Source of the DNA: Pseudoips prasinana
Taxonomy: Eukaryota > Arthropoda > Insecta > Lepidoptera > Nolidae
Assembly: GCA_951640165.1 (NCBI GenBank)
Contig: OX621251.1
Coordinates: 26,932,893 to 26,996,892, forward strand
Reading direction: 5' to 3'
DNA: 64,000 nucleotides
Made by a program: the position numbers and the translations under genes. The notes beneath the pieces were generated by a model. The model did not search any database and was not told the DNA's origin. It saw only the letters and a list, made by a program, of their open reading frames with translations. Each line of letters begins with the position of its first letter. The first letter of the stretch is position 1. Shown here in pieces: positions 43,674 to 58,100 of the stretch.

Positions 43674-46600
43674 CGCGAAGGTCTTCTTGCGTCTTTACTA
43701 ACTACCACCCTGCGGCGTCCACTGAATGTAGTGAGATTTTTTATGTTTTCAATGCGTATATAGGATATTTTAATCAGTATCATATCAGTAGTCGACGTCA
43801 AATTTCATTTAAACGTTAAATGGTGATATTCAAATTAAATATTTCTAGCTGAATTTGTGCGTCCGTTCACTCTTAAATCTTTCTTGCACACTGAATACCT
43901 GCGTATACCTACTAAACACTGCATGGACATTCCCGCCTCCATCCGAATGTATGTTTAAATCAATTCCGTATAATGCTCTGCATATATCATAATGATTATA
44001 ATAACTAAATTACATCCATTTACTATTGAATTCAGATTGGTTCCGAATAACTGAATTTGTGCGACCGTTCACTCTTAAATCTTTCTTGCACACTGAATAT
44101 CTCCGTATACGTTCAAAACACTGCATGCACATTCCGTATAATGTTCTGCATATATCATAATGATTATAATAACTAAATTACATCCATCCTGTGCCTTTTG
44201 AGCTTACCACGACGAGTGAGGTAAGTTTGTATGTAGGTACAAACAGGTAAGCTCAGAGGCTCAGGCTGATGTGGACAGGTAAGTCCGGAGTTGGACAGGT
44301 AAGTATGTATCAACATGTAAGCTCAGAGGTACAGGCTGGTGTGAACAGGTAAGTTCGGAGTTGGACAGGTAAGTATGTATGTATGTATTACAAATTGCAA
44401 ACGTCTCTTCAAGAAAAAAAAATATGAGGGTTGGAAGAAATTTTGTTTCTCCCTCTCTCCATCTTCCCCGTCTTCCCTTGTGTGGAAAAATTTTAAAAGA
44501 TTTTGACGTGGCTGCGTTCCCTGTAATCCATCAATAAGTTCTCGGGAGACAGCTAAATCCTTCCTTAACAAATTGGCCCCGTCTTATGTTCCTCTGTATG
44601 GAGAATGTCCTTCTTTGGGTATAAGTACTCCCTCCTATGATCCTCTAGATAATCCTTTTTCTCTACCTGAGCTGGAGGCTGTATTACATAATGTACAGGA
44701 TTCAGCTCCAGGATTCGATGGTTTTCCCTACTCTTTTTATAAAATAATGGGTCCTCTTGGTCAGCAATATCTTTTAGATATAATAAACTTATGTTTCTCT
44801 CAGGGATGCGTCCCTAACAACTGGAAGACACAATTAATCATTCCAATTTTAAAACCTGGGAAATCACAAAATAACCCAGATCACTATCGTCCTATAGCTC
44901 TTTTTACTGTTATATGTAAAATATTTGAGCACCTAATTAAAAACAGGTTGGAATGGTTCGTGGAAAATAGAGGTATTTTAGCGGAATCCCAGTTTGGTTT
45001 TCGTAAAGGATTAAGCACAATGGACCGATGCACGCATTGCCTTTAGTAAGAATCTGTTCTTGCAGTTTTCTTGGATATTTCAGCTGCTTATGACAGTGTT
45101 CTTCTTTCAATACTCAGGACTAAGTTAAGTCAGCTGAGTATCCCAGTAAGGATGATTCATTGTATCTGCAATCTGCTATCAGGTTGCCTGATCAGCCTAC
45201 ACATTCCTGGGGAAAGGTATGGTCCCAGTTCAGTGTGGCGTGGATTACCGCAAGGCTCTGTCTTGTATCCTTTATTGTACAATATTTATACATGTGACTT
45301 ACATAGGTCTCTCAACATCAACTGCCAAATTTTGCAATATGCTGATGATCTTTGTTTGTATGTTACTGATTCGTCCATTGAAGCTGCTAAAGAATCCATG
45401 CAGGTTTCTCTAGATTCTTTAAACAACTGGCTTTTCTCCCATGGTCTCCATTTATCTCCCCAAAAATACTCATCAGTCATATTTACCCGTAAAAGAGTGA
45501 TCCCACATGTTCACCTAGAAATTGAGGGATCTCCTATCAGATTTGAGGATAGAATAAAGTTTCTGGGTGTTACTTTAGACTCTGAATTATCTGGCGTTTC
45601 ACATCTTAATTATATTACTAACAAATGTGAAAAGAATGTAACTATGTTACGTGCACTTGCATTTGTTTGGTGGGGTGCTCACCCTTTCACTCTGAAACTT
45701 ATCTACAATGCCACAATAAGAAGCTTACTGGATTATGGCACTTTCTTACTTGAGCCCTGCAGTAAAATCGCGTTGGCTAAATTAGAGTCCATTCAGTCTA
45801 AGTCACTCCGTATTGTTCTGGGTTGCGTGAAATCCACACCCATCAATGCTTTGCAGGTGGAGAGTGGAGACGCTCCCCTTGTTATTCGTAGACAATATCT
45901 TGCTGACAAATATGTTTTTAAGGCATATTTTCTCAAAAATCACAACAAATTGTCAAAACTGTCTGAATTAGTTAGTTTATATGATCAGAGTGAGTATTGG
46001 AAGCACAAAGCTAGACCTCTAATTCTAAATTCATTTAAAAAGATTAGTATGGTAGAGATGAAATCCTCTATTTACCAGTGCACTAAATTCGCATTGTATG
46101 ACTTCCCATATGAAATTCTAAATTTTAATCCAAATTTTATTCCTCACATTGGCATAGATAAACAAACTATTCATGCCAATGATGTTTTCTCTTCTATTGT
46201 TTATGATAAATGGAGAGACTATCATAAATTTTTTACATAGGTATCCTTGAGGCATGTGTATTTATCCTATCTCATAATACTATATCCAAAGCTATTATTT
46301 TCTCAGACTCCAAAAGTGCCTTGGCTGCTATTGTCAAAAATCCTTTTAAAGATTCCCTTCGCTCTCCTATTATACTGGAAATAAAAAAATGTCTTCATTC
46401 TTGCTCTATAAAGAATGTAGAGGTCATATTAGTATGGATCCCTGGGCATTCAGGTATAAGAGGTAATGAGTTTGCAGATGCATATGCTAAGGCTGCTATT
46501 ACCAGCCATTTGGCTGATCCTAAATATTTTTCGGTGCAGGTGTATGATCTACTTCACCTTCCCAAAACTGATATGCATAAGTCCTGGCAATTCTCTTGGA

Positions 46601-47962
46601 TTGAATCAAGTAAGACCAAGGGCCATTGGTATGCCTCTATTCAAGCAGAAATACCCTCTAAACCATGGTTCTACAAATACAAAAAAGTTCCTAAATTTGT
46701 AACTTCAGTTATTTGCAGAATCCGTCTTGGCCATTGTTGTACCCCTGTCTTCCTTCATAAAATTAGGATTCGTGACAATTCCTTGTGTGAATGTGGATTA
46801 GAATATGGATCCCTAGATCATATTTTCTTAAATGTCACTTAAATAAACCTTTCTCATTTGCGAATATTTCTTCTTTAAACGTTCACCATCCTCTGAATGT
46901 ACGTCACCTTCTTTCATTCTTTCCTAATGCCTTAATGATAAATGCTTTTATTAAATTTATATCGACTAACATGATAAAATTATGATATTTATGATTATTG
47001 TCTTTGTTGATACGTAATTTATGTATTTCTATTCACTAACTCATATTTGTGTTTGTCTATTGTTACAGGCTCTAAACTAGTGCCACAAAAATAAAGTATT
47101 AACTAGCCTTTGTAGTTTCCCATGAGCAGTCAACAAACACGTGACACTGGCAGAAATTGCTGAAAACATGGGCAGATTGCCACACAAAAAAAAAAACTTC
47201 ACTTAAACTTATGTTATTAGGTGGCTTGAAAGATACATTAGACAAGGAATTATTAACATCGAGTGGTATTCCTTGATTTGGTACGAATTCATCTGCTTTA
47301 TAAGGTTGAAGAAGTTATGTTTTGCCAATTTAAGAATCCTCCTTGCACTTCTTTTCATTGTGATTCATATATTATTATAATCACTAACTATAATAATAGA
47401 CCAAATAAATAACCACTACAATACAATAATTCACTTTGGTGACAAGCTTGCATCACGGCCGGCACATGTCTTTTTGTTAAAAACTTCGGCACGCGAGCGC
47501 GCTGAAGCCCGCCGCCCCGCGCCCCGTTCCATGCGTCCCTCGTGAACCCCGAATAGGCCTCCCAGACACCGTACCTAGTACCGGTTTAAGGATATTTAAG
47601 AGACGCAAGATAGTTGTCACGAAAACATGATAAAAACTTGATAAATTAAGTACGATATTCAATGGACACGATAAGATCGGTGAACTGAACTTAAAGTATA
47701 CGTGGTAAATTATACGCTGAACACTAGCGCCCTCCAAATTTCAGTCTGACGATGGCGGAACTATATTATACGCTAAAAGGCATTCTAGTGATGGAATTAC
47801 GTCCATGCCAATTTTTCGCCCTTGGATTCTAATGATCATAAGGGACCCTTGGGCTAAAAATGAGGGTCGGTCAATCTTGCGTCCGTATACCGGACGCACA
47901 AAGTCAGTCGGACGCAGCATCATCGGTAAATAACGCCATGTAGGACGCAACATGTCCTTCAA

Positions 47963-48006
<44 letters not shown>

Positions 48007-49124
48007 ATTAGTCGATTTACAGTACATTGCTAGCCACTTTTCTCAATTCCTAATCTAGTCCATCCAACGGTTGTCTGGAAGAAATCGCTCTTATGCGATA
48101 AGACCGCCAATTGTACATAAATTGAAACTATGTCTATACATCTAAATTTTATTCTGTGATGTGCGATAAAGTGTACCTATCTATCTATCCAGTCCAGGTT
48201 TCATAACTACATATTATTACTAAAACTCAATATTTTTTCATGGCTAAACTGTACAGACGCCAGCACATCCAGCTACCACAATCTGTCAAATTCCTTTTAT
48301 AGTTTTTCGACTTTATTACAAAAGCATAAGGTTTACTTCCAATTGGGGTAATTTGACAGATTGGGGTAGCTTGTGTGCAACTTCATGTGTTGGTGTTTGT
48401 ACAATAAAGTTGGAAATGAAAACACAAATTATTCGACAGATTTTCTTCAGATATAGCGAATATAATGCGAGTTAGTGTTTCAATTTAAAGCAAATTGGTA
48501 AACGAATAATAGATCTAGAAAAAGACAGCGTATTTTAAATAAAACGAACACCAATGCAATGATAGCTATCATCGCCCTAAAGCTTTTCTCATTCCATGCT
48601 ATGTATACATCATTCCATGATCCTGATGACATTCTTATATTCAGAATATTTTGCGGCATAACAGATAAATGTTACCGTAAATCAGGCAGAACATGACGTT
48701 TGTGCGCTCTATGAGAGAGTTTTGAACATGGCGTCTATCTGGCGGCATGGAGATTAACTCTCTCCGCGTACAGCTTCTGTCCCCTCACCCTTATGATGCG
48801 AAGGGCGGGCTGATCAGAGAGAGAACAGATACCGAAAAACACGACAGAGTAACAGTAATTCATGGTTGGTGTACTGCTACATCAACCATCAAAACACCTT
48901 ACAGTTCAAGCTCCAACATTATTATGTACATATATGTCATGATATGATGATAATGTCATGTTATCAGTTTTATTGGCTACTAGATATTGATCGTACCAAC
49001 TCAGAAACCTTTGTGGGCATGAGCCTCTTGATTGTTGTGCTCACGCACAACACTTTACTGAAGATCACCACATGATCGTATGCAAAGTTTACGATTCTAT
49101 AAAGGACATTACACAGAAGAACAT

Positions 49125-49157
<33 letters not shown>

Positions 49158-52100
49158 GATAACGATTGCTTATTGTCAAGTGTACCGTATTAATGGTACA
49201 TATAAAAAGTAGAAAATACCGAATTGAAACATGTCATCGAGATTATAACCAACGCCCGAGTACGTTACATTACGTGTGCGCCCGTAAATTTGTGAACGTA
49301 CATATTTATGCATCCTTTTCATTAGATTTTTGGCTAGTGTGTACATTTTCACTGAACATAATCCATGCTTTTCGTTATATATTTTTTTCCGGGACATATT
49401 AATGTGTATTGTGTGCCTTGTAGGCCCGTCCCCTGTTGTGGCTGTTTCTTACGTGGGATATTGTAAGTCCCCTATCAATTTATTATTTTACACCCTTATA
49501 TTGCTATATTTTGTTTAGGCGGAGGGATAAAAAGCTATAGATACATATCTACGGATGGTTTTTGTGTTGCTATTGGTGTCATGGCATAGAATCATAATTA
49601 TTTCATTGTAAATACCATAAATTATAGATTATGTACTGACTTTTCATGGGATGTTGTGAATTGTATAATATAAGTTACAAATATAAGATGCTCGTGTATT
49701 TGACAGCATGGTTTATCATTTATAACAGACATTTATAAGTAATTTATTCGTTGATTTGACATCTATATTTTATTTAAATAAAATTTCATTACTTTTTATA
49801 CATCCAATTTTAATTATAAATTCTAATTTTAATTTTTTATTTCTCTTAAAAACATTTTACGTTACTTGATAACATTTGGCTTTATTTCGAGACTGAATAT
49901 CGTAAAAAATATCATTACGTTCAAAAACGTACAAAATGTCTCCCTCACAGCGGCTTTTCGCGGAGAATAAAGAAAAACTCATCACTGGAGCGATAAACGC
50001 GTTGGTGAGCAGCGTTCCGTCGGGCGCTAATTTAACGCCGCGGGAGTTGGAGGCGCAGTTCCACGCGTTACGCAGACTTTGTGCCAGTAAAGTTGGTTTC
50101 GCTGCGTTCACAGCGCTACCTGGGTGAGTGTTTTTTTTATATCTAGTCTGGGGATGGGACAGATTTGAATACACGATGTATTCAAATCCGGCTATCGGTT
50201 TTACGCCAGATCTCTCCTCGGTCGCTATCGGATTATGGGAATGAGCGAATGGAGAGTAAGTTTGTGTTTAATTACACATTCCAGCGCTGTTGTATGGAAT
50301 TCTGTCAGGGTTCTCCTAAGTTCAAAGGAAATCTATTTTCTACGCCGCGACTTATTTCATCAGGTCTAGTATAAAAGGGTTACCTTATAAAATGTACATT
50401 CATTTCAAAATTTCAGAGGATTGGAAAATTTAATTTTTTGGTTCTCATTGATGCCCTGTTTTCACGTTCCGATTTTACATCCTAAGCTAAGGGTATTCAC
50501 CAATCTTCCAGCGTGTAGATTGACGGCAGAGTGCCAATCACGAATAGGTAGAGAGTGCTGATTCGATCCCTGCCGAATGTATTACATTTATGATAATTCA
50601 TGTACGCTTTGGATTATGAATAAAATAAAACTAAAAATTTCTTCATAAAACTTCTATGGCGTAGCCAAAATCTCGTACACTTGTTTTATTTCGTTGTAAC
50701 ACTGAGTTGTCCCTAGTTTCCGCGAGTGGATCGGCACGGCCACGGTGGCGGCGCTGCGGCGCGGCCAGCCCGCCGTGGCGCACGCGGCGCTGGACGCCGT
50801 GTGCGCGCTGCTGCAGCCCATGCACGCCGAGCCCGACCTGCGCCAGGAGCAGCTCAACAAGGCCAGCATGCTGTCCTCGGCTTCCTTCCTCGATGGCTTG
50901 CTCACTATGTGGTCAGACCATGTGGTAAGGAGCGTTTTATATTGTTCTATATTACGGCGTACCTTTCAAAATCCTACCCATTTCTAACAGTAGATTTGAT
51001 CGTTGTTGGTTTGTATGCTAGGGTCCATCTAGTTTATGGAAAATTTAAATCTCTATTTCGTAGTTTACTATTTTATATTGTTTACAAGTATTTTAACTCT
51101 ACATTAGTATTTTAACTCTACATTTTAACTTTTTAGATCCAAATTTCCTACTCGAAAATTCATTATATAATTACATTTCCGACGTTACTCAAGGAACTGT
51201 TTTATTTATTTATTTATGGCTATAAATAAATAAATAAAACAGTTCCTTCAACACAGACACCCACAATACAATTTGGTTTATAAAAAGGTACAGGTTTTTG
51301 TACGGTTTGTTCCTTCATTTATAGAATATAATTAATATCTTTTGACAACATTCAACGACAAGACAAGGTTGGTCATTCGAGCCGGATACTGTATAATATT
51401 AGTTACCTAGATTCGTTGACTTATTTAATTTTAAAATCAGTTATTAAAACCCCGTTTATTCCCCAGACTGCCGGTAGCGGCGCGTTAGTGGTAGCGGCCA
51501 TGTTAGATTTTCTAACATTCGCACTATGCGTCCCCTACAGCGAAACCACGGACGGGAAGCAATTTGATCAACTCCTAGAGATGGTATCAAAACGAGGACG
51601 TGTTCTATTCAAGCTATTTGAGGTGAATTTTTGTTACTATTTGTTATTGTTTTTGGTCGAACATTTTTATATTTATATAAATTAGATAGAACTCATTTTA
51701 TACAATATATCTGTTATTACTTATAAACAGCTGTTGAAATTCAGGGCCTTCATGTTTCTGTTTCTCTCTGTACAGAACTTATGATTGATTTGTGAGTAGT
51801 TGCTCTGAGTCTGGGTATGCATTGGGTCTGTGAATTGCATATTTGTCAAGGCCCTCGCAATACTAGGATTCACTATTCTAGGGCGGCATTATCATTTGTA
51901 ATAATAAAATCGAGACGCATGCTCCAATTATCCATACAAAATATATCTTAACTTGGAGCGTGTCTATAAGTAAGTGGTTACTTATAAACGTGAATCAGCA
52001 TTCCTCCTCCTGGATTAAAACCGCATGTATTATGTAAATGGACGTTCTCCTCGTTAGCGGTGTGGTGATGGCAGCACATATCAGAATATCATCACCCCAT

Positions 52101-55100
52101 CTCATCTCGTGAGAGGCGTAGAATTCGACCTGAAGGAAAATCTACCTAATCTACTAGAAGATGGGCAGCTGCTTCTTTCTAAGTCCTATGTCCAGTATAC
52201 TGCGATGGCTAACCCGTCTGCCAAGTGTGGCGATTATGGCCTATCCCAAAAATTATTCTTGGGGAGGCTTTTGTTCAGCATTGGACATCATCCAGCTGTT
52301 ATGGTAATGATGATGATGACGTTCTCCTCGTTGGGCTTCTGTTTGAGGGAAAAAGCGCTATGTTTTAACTCATTGCTATCTCATAAGATCGTATTCTTCT
52401 TTTGAATACAAATAAAAACTGAAGGCATAAAAATATTTGTATATTTTCAGCACCCATCAATGGCAATTGTGAAAGGGGCGGGGCTCGTAATGCGCGCGTT
52501 AGTCGAAGAAGGGGGAGAAAACGTTGGCACGCGGATGCAGACCCTGGCCCTCGCGGAAGCCGCCCTGCCGCGACATCTGCTGTCGGCCCTGTACGCTCCG
52601 CCCAGGCTCCACCACAGGCATCTGGCGCGGCACCTTGTCGCCTTGTGGCTCGTAGACCATGCACCCGCACACTCCTTGCTTAGAAGAATCATGGTAAGAA
52701 GATATCCAGTCAATCTTCAAATGTCTTGATTGTAACTAAAACTTATTAACAGACTAAAATATTTCATTATGTATTTTCGAGTTTATAGCTAATTTATATT
52801 CGTTTTGAGTTAGGGCTTATTAGATTCGTCTTACATTTTCTGCTCATTCGATCCGTCGTAAAGTTTCGGCTCATTTGGTTCGTCTTACAATTTGGGCGCA
52901 TTACATTTCTTATAATAATAATATAATAATATCCTGGGATATTGTTCACACACTGCCATCTAATCCCAAATTAAGCAGATCTTGTACTATTCAAATCATA
53001 TAACTGATATACTGCATATACTAGTTTTCTTTTGTAAATACTTACTTATATAGATAATTACACCCAGACTCAGGACTAGAGATGTAAAATGACTGAATAT
53101 GACTAGTCACAATTGTCATAAACCTTAAATGACCGGTCATTTACTGTCAATTTCAGTCAATTTGTCTCAAATATTATTGTCTATTCTCGACTACCACCCA
53201 ATTATATATTTAGGTACCCAATTTATATGCAAGTTTAAATGAAGCAACGTTTAATTTTCTATTATATCATGAGAGGATAAGACGACATCAAAGTCGATGC
53301 GCGAGACGATGCGACGTTGCCATTTTGTCTTAAATGCACGCATGATTAGAAATGTAAAATGATTAACATTATGTAATAATACTATAAGTCAGAAAAACCA
53401 CTTTTTTGTTTCAATTTAGAAGTTGTAGACTTTTATCGACGACAAAAACTTAAAAGGTACTAAAATATTACTGTAATCAAATTGACTGAAAATGACCATT
53501 TTTGGCAGTTAATGACCATTTTTGACCAATTTGACCGTAAATGACAGTCAGTCTAATTCAGTCATTTTCAACACTACTCAGGACAAACACATGTTCATGC
53601 ACACAAATATCCGTCCTGGGCGGGAATCTTACCCACGACCTGCGACGTGAAAAGCAAGTATCTACTAACTACGCCAACCGGCCCGTTATAAAATTTGGGC
53701 TTATAAAATTCTTCTAGTGTTCGGAGTGAAGAAATAAGAAAGTACTTTAAAGATAATTATACAAAAAATGTCTTGGGCGTAGGTTTTTGATGTGAAACAT
53801 CTATAGCCGCACATAAAACGGATTTCTGGCGTGGCGTCGCATGCCGTGGCGTCACGTTGCCACGCTATACGATAGTAGTGTGTACGGTGTGGCGACGCGT
53901 CGCCATGCGCAAACGACTTTTTATTTTATCATTATGACATATTTAGTTCCTACAAGTACTAGTACAATATGTTATTTTCTGCATATTACTTTTACAAAAT
54001 AATGTCGATGTTTCACATCTGCCAGGCGTCCCGTGACGGCTCACATTTTTTTTTGTTCTAAAAGTGTGGGCTCATTAGATTTGTCTTAAGGTTTAGGCTT
54101 ATTACACTTGTCTTAAAATTTGGGCTCATTAATTTGGCCTTATTAGATTCGTCTTATTAGTTTTTTATAAATTTCGTAAATGGTTTTTTCTACAGCCATC
54201 AGGTCTCCTAGCGTTCTTAGAAGCGACTGAAGCTCCTCCAGCGGCCGCCCTGGACAGCGAGCGCGAGCCCGAGCGGGACAACCTGCAGCTAGCACAGGCG
54301 GCCGTCAAGCCGCGCGCGCAGCACTGGGAGGCCTTGGAGAGGCAGGTCAAATACGTCGAGAAACATATAGAGGTTAGTACTCGGCTCTATGTCCATCGGT
54401 GATGGGTGATATCCATACTATCTTATGTGTTAAATTTATGAAAGTGTGCAAGTTTGGTTCTTACGTTTTCAAGTCACAGATAAAGTAGATATTAGACCGG
54501 GCTAACATTCAGGATAAATTTATGAGAGATAGCGTTCATTCGCTCAAAGAGCAGTCCGACTGGGGAAGTACCTTACAGAAGACATTCCTTAATAATAACA
54601 TTAATAATTTTAATGTGGTGTTTCCGAGTGTGAGTAAGGTCGCCAGAGCTCATTGGGGTGGGGGGAAGGGTCAGCAAAACTTGTTTGCTGACTTTTAAAG
54701 GCTGGCAACGCACCCGCGACTGCTCTGGTGTAGCGAGTGTCCAAGGGCGGCGGTGATCACTTACCATCAGGTGACCCACTTGCTCGTTTGTCGCCCACTG
54801 ATATAAAAAATAAAAAACAATCACACCAGAGAAGTTTTTGAGATTAACTATGTCAATGTCGGTTTGTCATTATGTACAGACGCCAGCATATCAAGCTACT
54901 CCAATCTGTCAAATGTGTGAACAAATTGTGAATCTTATGCTTGTGTGATAAAGATGAAAACCCACGAAAGAAATTTGACAGATTGGGGTAGCTGGATGTG
55001 CTGGCGTCTGTACCTAAACGGGTGGGTGGCCGGATTCATTAAGTACAATGTTTCTCTTTTGAATAATATATTCTGAAAAAGGTATATAAAAATGGATAGA

Positions 55101-58100
55101 GGCAAAATTGGGGATTATATCCCATATTAACCCACTCAGACAACCGTAGATTATACTAACAAAATGCGTGTGATACTTGTACCATTTATAAAGTCTATTT
55201 TGTATTGGAACGCATTCCAAAGACGAGCCAATGTAATTTTATACTTTGTTCTCTTTTTCGTTTAGCACTATGCCCAACTAGCGCTACAGCATTGGGCAGC
55301 CCGAGTAGGCCGGGCAGGCTCAACAGACCGCACAGCCGCGGAAAGACGGGAGAGACCAGTTGTATTGAGAAGACGGAGAGAAAGAGTCAAGTCAACAGCC
55401 AACTGGCCGATGTTCTACTATCAGTTCCATAAAGATCACGCGTTACCGAACTTAATATGGAATCACACTGTGAGTTATTTTATTAGTATTATTTTCATTT
55501 ATTTTATGTTAATTAGCGGTAGTGTGTTTTTTATTTTTATTTATTTATTTAAGGTTTACCAACAGTTTTTACAGTTTTTAATAAGATAAAAAAACACATG
55601 TATTGGGTTTTAAATCTAACTGCACAACCAATTATAGGCAAACAATACATGCAAAGTGATTTTTGTATCACCAGTTTAATTTTAAAAATAAATACATACC
55701 TATTACTTACTTAAATTCTAAATACTAAAAACTAATCACTACTGATCACAGTTCATGCGTTTGACTTCTCGGACAAATGTCGATATTGAGTCGGAGTGGA
55801 CGTCCACCAGGTCGCTGTACTGGTTTATGAGTTTACACATGCGGGGAATTGGCGAGTTAACCGAAAATAATGCGGTCCTGAGTTCAAATCCCGGGGACAA
55901 GTAAAACACCTAGGGGTGGCTTGGAGCATGGATACTGGCGGTATTAAACTGCCGCGCCACGGAGAGCAGGCAAAGCTTTTTGTCCTGCGCTTGATCACTC
56001 CCCAGTCGCGTCGGACGGCCGTCCCATCGGGTTATGACGTAGAAGGAATAGGGAGTGTAGATACATTAGTACAGATAGACAACAACAGACACAAAACAAA
56101 CGACCTCGTAGTTTTAGTGCTCTAGTGTATGTTTAAACATAGATATGTTAAGCACACACTAGAGCGGCGTTTTTTTACAATAGCATTCAAATTATAAAAA
56201 AATATTGTAAACTATTTACTTGGTCTAGTGAAAAATAACATTATAATGTCACCATAAGCACTTTTATAGTAAGATAATAAATAAAGGCTTATGTTTAACT
56301 TACCACCAAATATAGTAACATATAACAGACAAAAATAGTAATTGATCACCAAAATGAAACCCGCATTTTAATGTAAAATTATAACCCAAGTTTCACCATT
56401 TTGCTATCCTATTTAAGCAAAATGACTCCAAATTAATCATTGTTAACCTATAAGTAATAAATGATCACCAAAATTAAACCAGCATTTTAATGTAAAATTA
56501 TAACCAAAGTATTTACATCTTGCTATTCTGTTTAAGCAAACTGACTCCAAAAAAATAATGGTTAACCCAAAAATTGTTAATGAACACCAAATTATTAAAC
56601 ACATTTCAATTTAAAATGACATGCAAAAAATAATATCTCGTTATCCGATTTATGTAAATAATAAGGCATGTATTTAAATCGATATCTGTATATTCCCTTT
56701 TTTCTAACAAAATATTTCAAAGTTATATCAAAAATACTGACTTGCACACTAATTATGCACACTAACTAAATCAAATTAGAACTTAAATATAAAGATAATT
56801 ATTATGCAGCAAGCATTGTTTCTGTCACGGCTCCGGCGCTGCGGGGTTTGGGCGGCCCCACGCGAGCTTATCGTCGCAGATGGTTTTAACGCTCACCACC
56901 TACTCCTGCAGCTCGCGGGCCGCCCCACCCCTCCGCGCCTACGCGGGCTTACATTACACTCTAGGGGTAGGGCAAACAAGACTACGTGAAGTCGGTTTTG
57001 CAGCGATTCGTTTCTGTCACAAAATTAAAGAAAAAAGTCATAAAAAAATTTTAATCATCTTTTTTTAAATTATTCAAACAAACATAAAAAAGTAAGTCCT
57101 CTTCTAATTAATAACAAAGGGAGGGTATTGCAAACCGGACACATGACTTAATATGGCATCATAATACTTTTTTGGTAATAAGCCTACACTTTGTGGCAAT
57201 CACAGATGTTTATTTAGGCAGAAATAACACATTAATTTGCTCGCTAAGATTTGGTGATCATTTACTACATTTGGTGTTCGAATACACTTTGAAGTGCAGT
57301 CGTGACTTAAATTGCAAGTACTATTGTATTTTTAGACTTTATTTTTCTGGTGTTAAGTTTCTATTTTTGGTTAAAAACACGGAGGGTATCAAAGCATTTT
57401 ATGGTGGTCATTATATTTAATCCCATAAATAAATTTGACTGCACGTGTGGCGCAGTGGCTAAGATAGTCGCCTCGCGGGTTCGAGTCCCGCGCCGGACAA
57501 CTATTTGTGTGACCCATAAATAGTTGTTCTGAATTACAGCCTGAATTTGTGTCCGTCTAATATAATATGTTCGTAAAGTAACCCGCAACACAGGAATTAG
57601 ATTACATAGTGCGGGCGTTGTCTTTTAAAAAAAGAAGAATTAGCTAGAAAATTCAAGGTTTCTTTAGTGAACTTTAAATAACCGCTGCTAATCTTCACAC
57701 TCTTGCTGATAATTTTACATATTTGTATTCTTAATAAAGTATTATATTTATAGTATGATATAGTATTTTATTTACGTATATGAATGTATAATTTATATTA
57801 TTTAATATGTTTATATTATTTAATATCTGTTGATATTATTTTTTACCTTTTTTTGGTGTGCGGTGTTCCACTCATTGTTGCACCATTCCCGGCATTTTAT
57901 ACATTCAATTCCTATCCATCCAAAGGTTGTCTGGAACAAGTCGCTAAATGCGATAAGACTGCCCATTGTTCAGACGCCAGCACATCAAGCTACCCCAATC
58001 TGTCAAATTTCCCCAATTGAAAGTGAACTTTATGCTTTTGTGATGAAGTTTAAAATCTTTGAAAGAAATTTCACAGATTGGGGTAACTGGATGTGCTGGC

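Larger units (their letters stand above)
44390..47000 (+). mobile_element. I-type LINE, 5'-truncated and decayed
   Basis: Begins within the linker before the reverse transcriptase ([20 protein letters not shown]), then RT ([64 protein letters not shown]), then an RNase H-like domain ([33 protein letters not shown]) and a C-terminal CxC...H zinc-like motif. Breaks: TGA near 44505, TAG TAA at 45044-45049, loss of frame near 46240 and a frameshift near 46838. The endonuclease is absent. Presence of RNase H suggests the I group. Same strand as RME-8, in its intron 6. Confidence 0.85.
52811..54160. repeat. 27 bp minisatellite split by later insertions
   Basis: AAATTTGGGCTCATTAGATT CGTCTTA and variants occur about four times at 52811-52912, once at about 53692, and about four times at 54050-54160. 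The SINE (with its own MITE) and other sequence lie between. Confidence 0.7.

Noticed and set aside
45071..46240. Long plus-strand frame as a host gene
   Set aside because: It carries the RT fingers, YADD and I-type LINE features and is flanked by stops in a continuing frame.
50643..50987. Several overlapping open frames on both strands
   Set aside because: They arise from the GC-rich RME-8 exon 8; only the frame joined by splice sites is supported.
52447..52720. Minus-strand frames over RME-8 exon 10
   Set aside because: Antisense shadows of a GC-rich coding exon.
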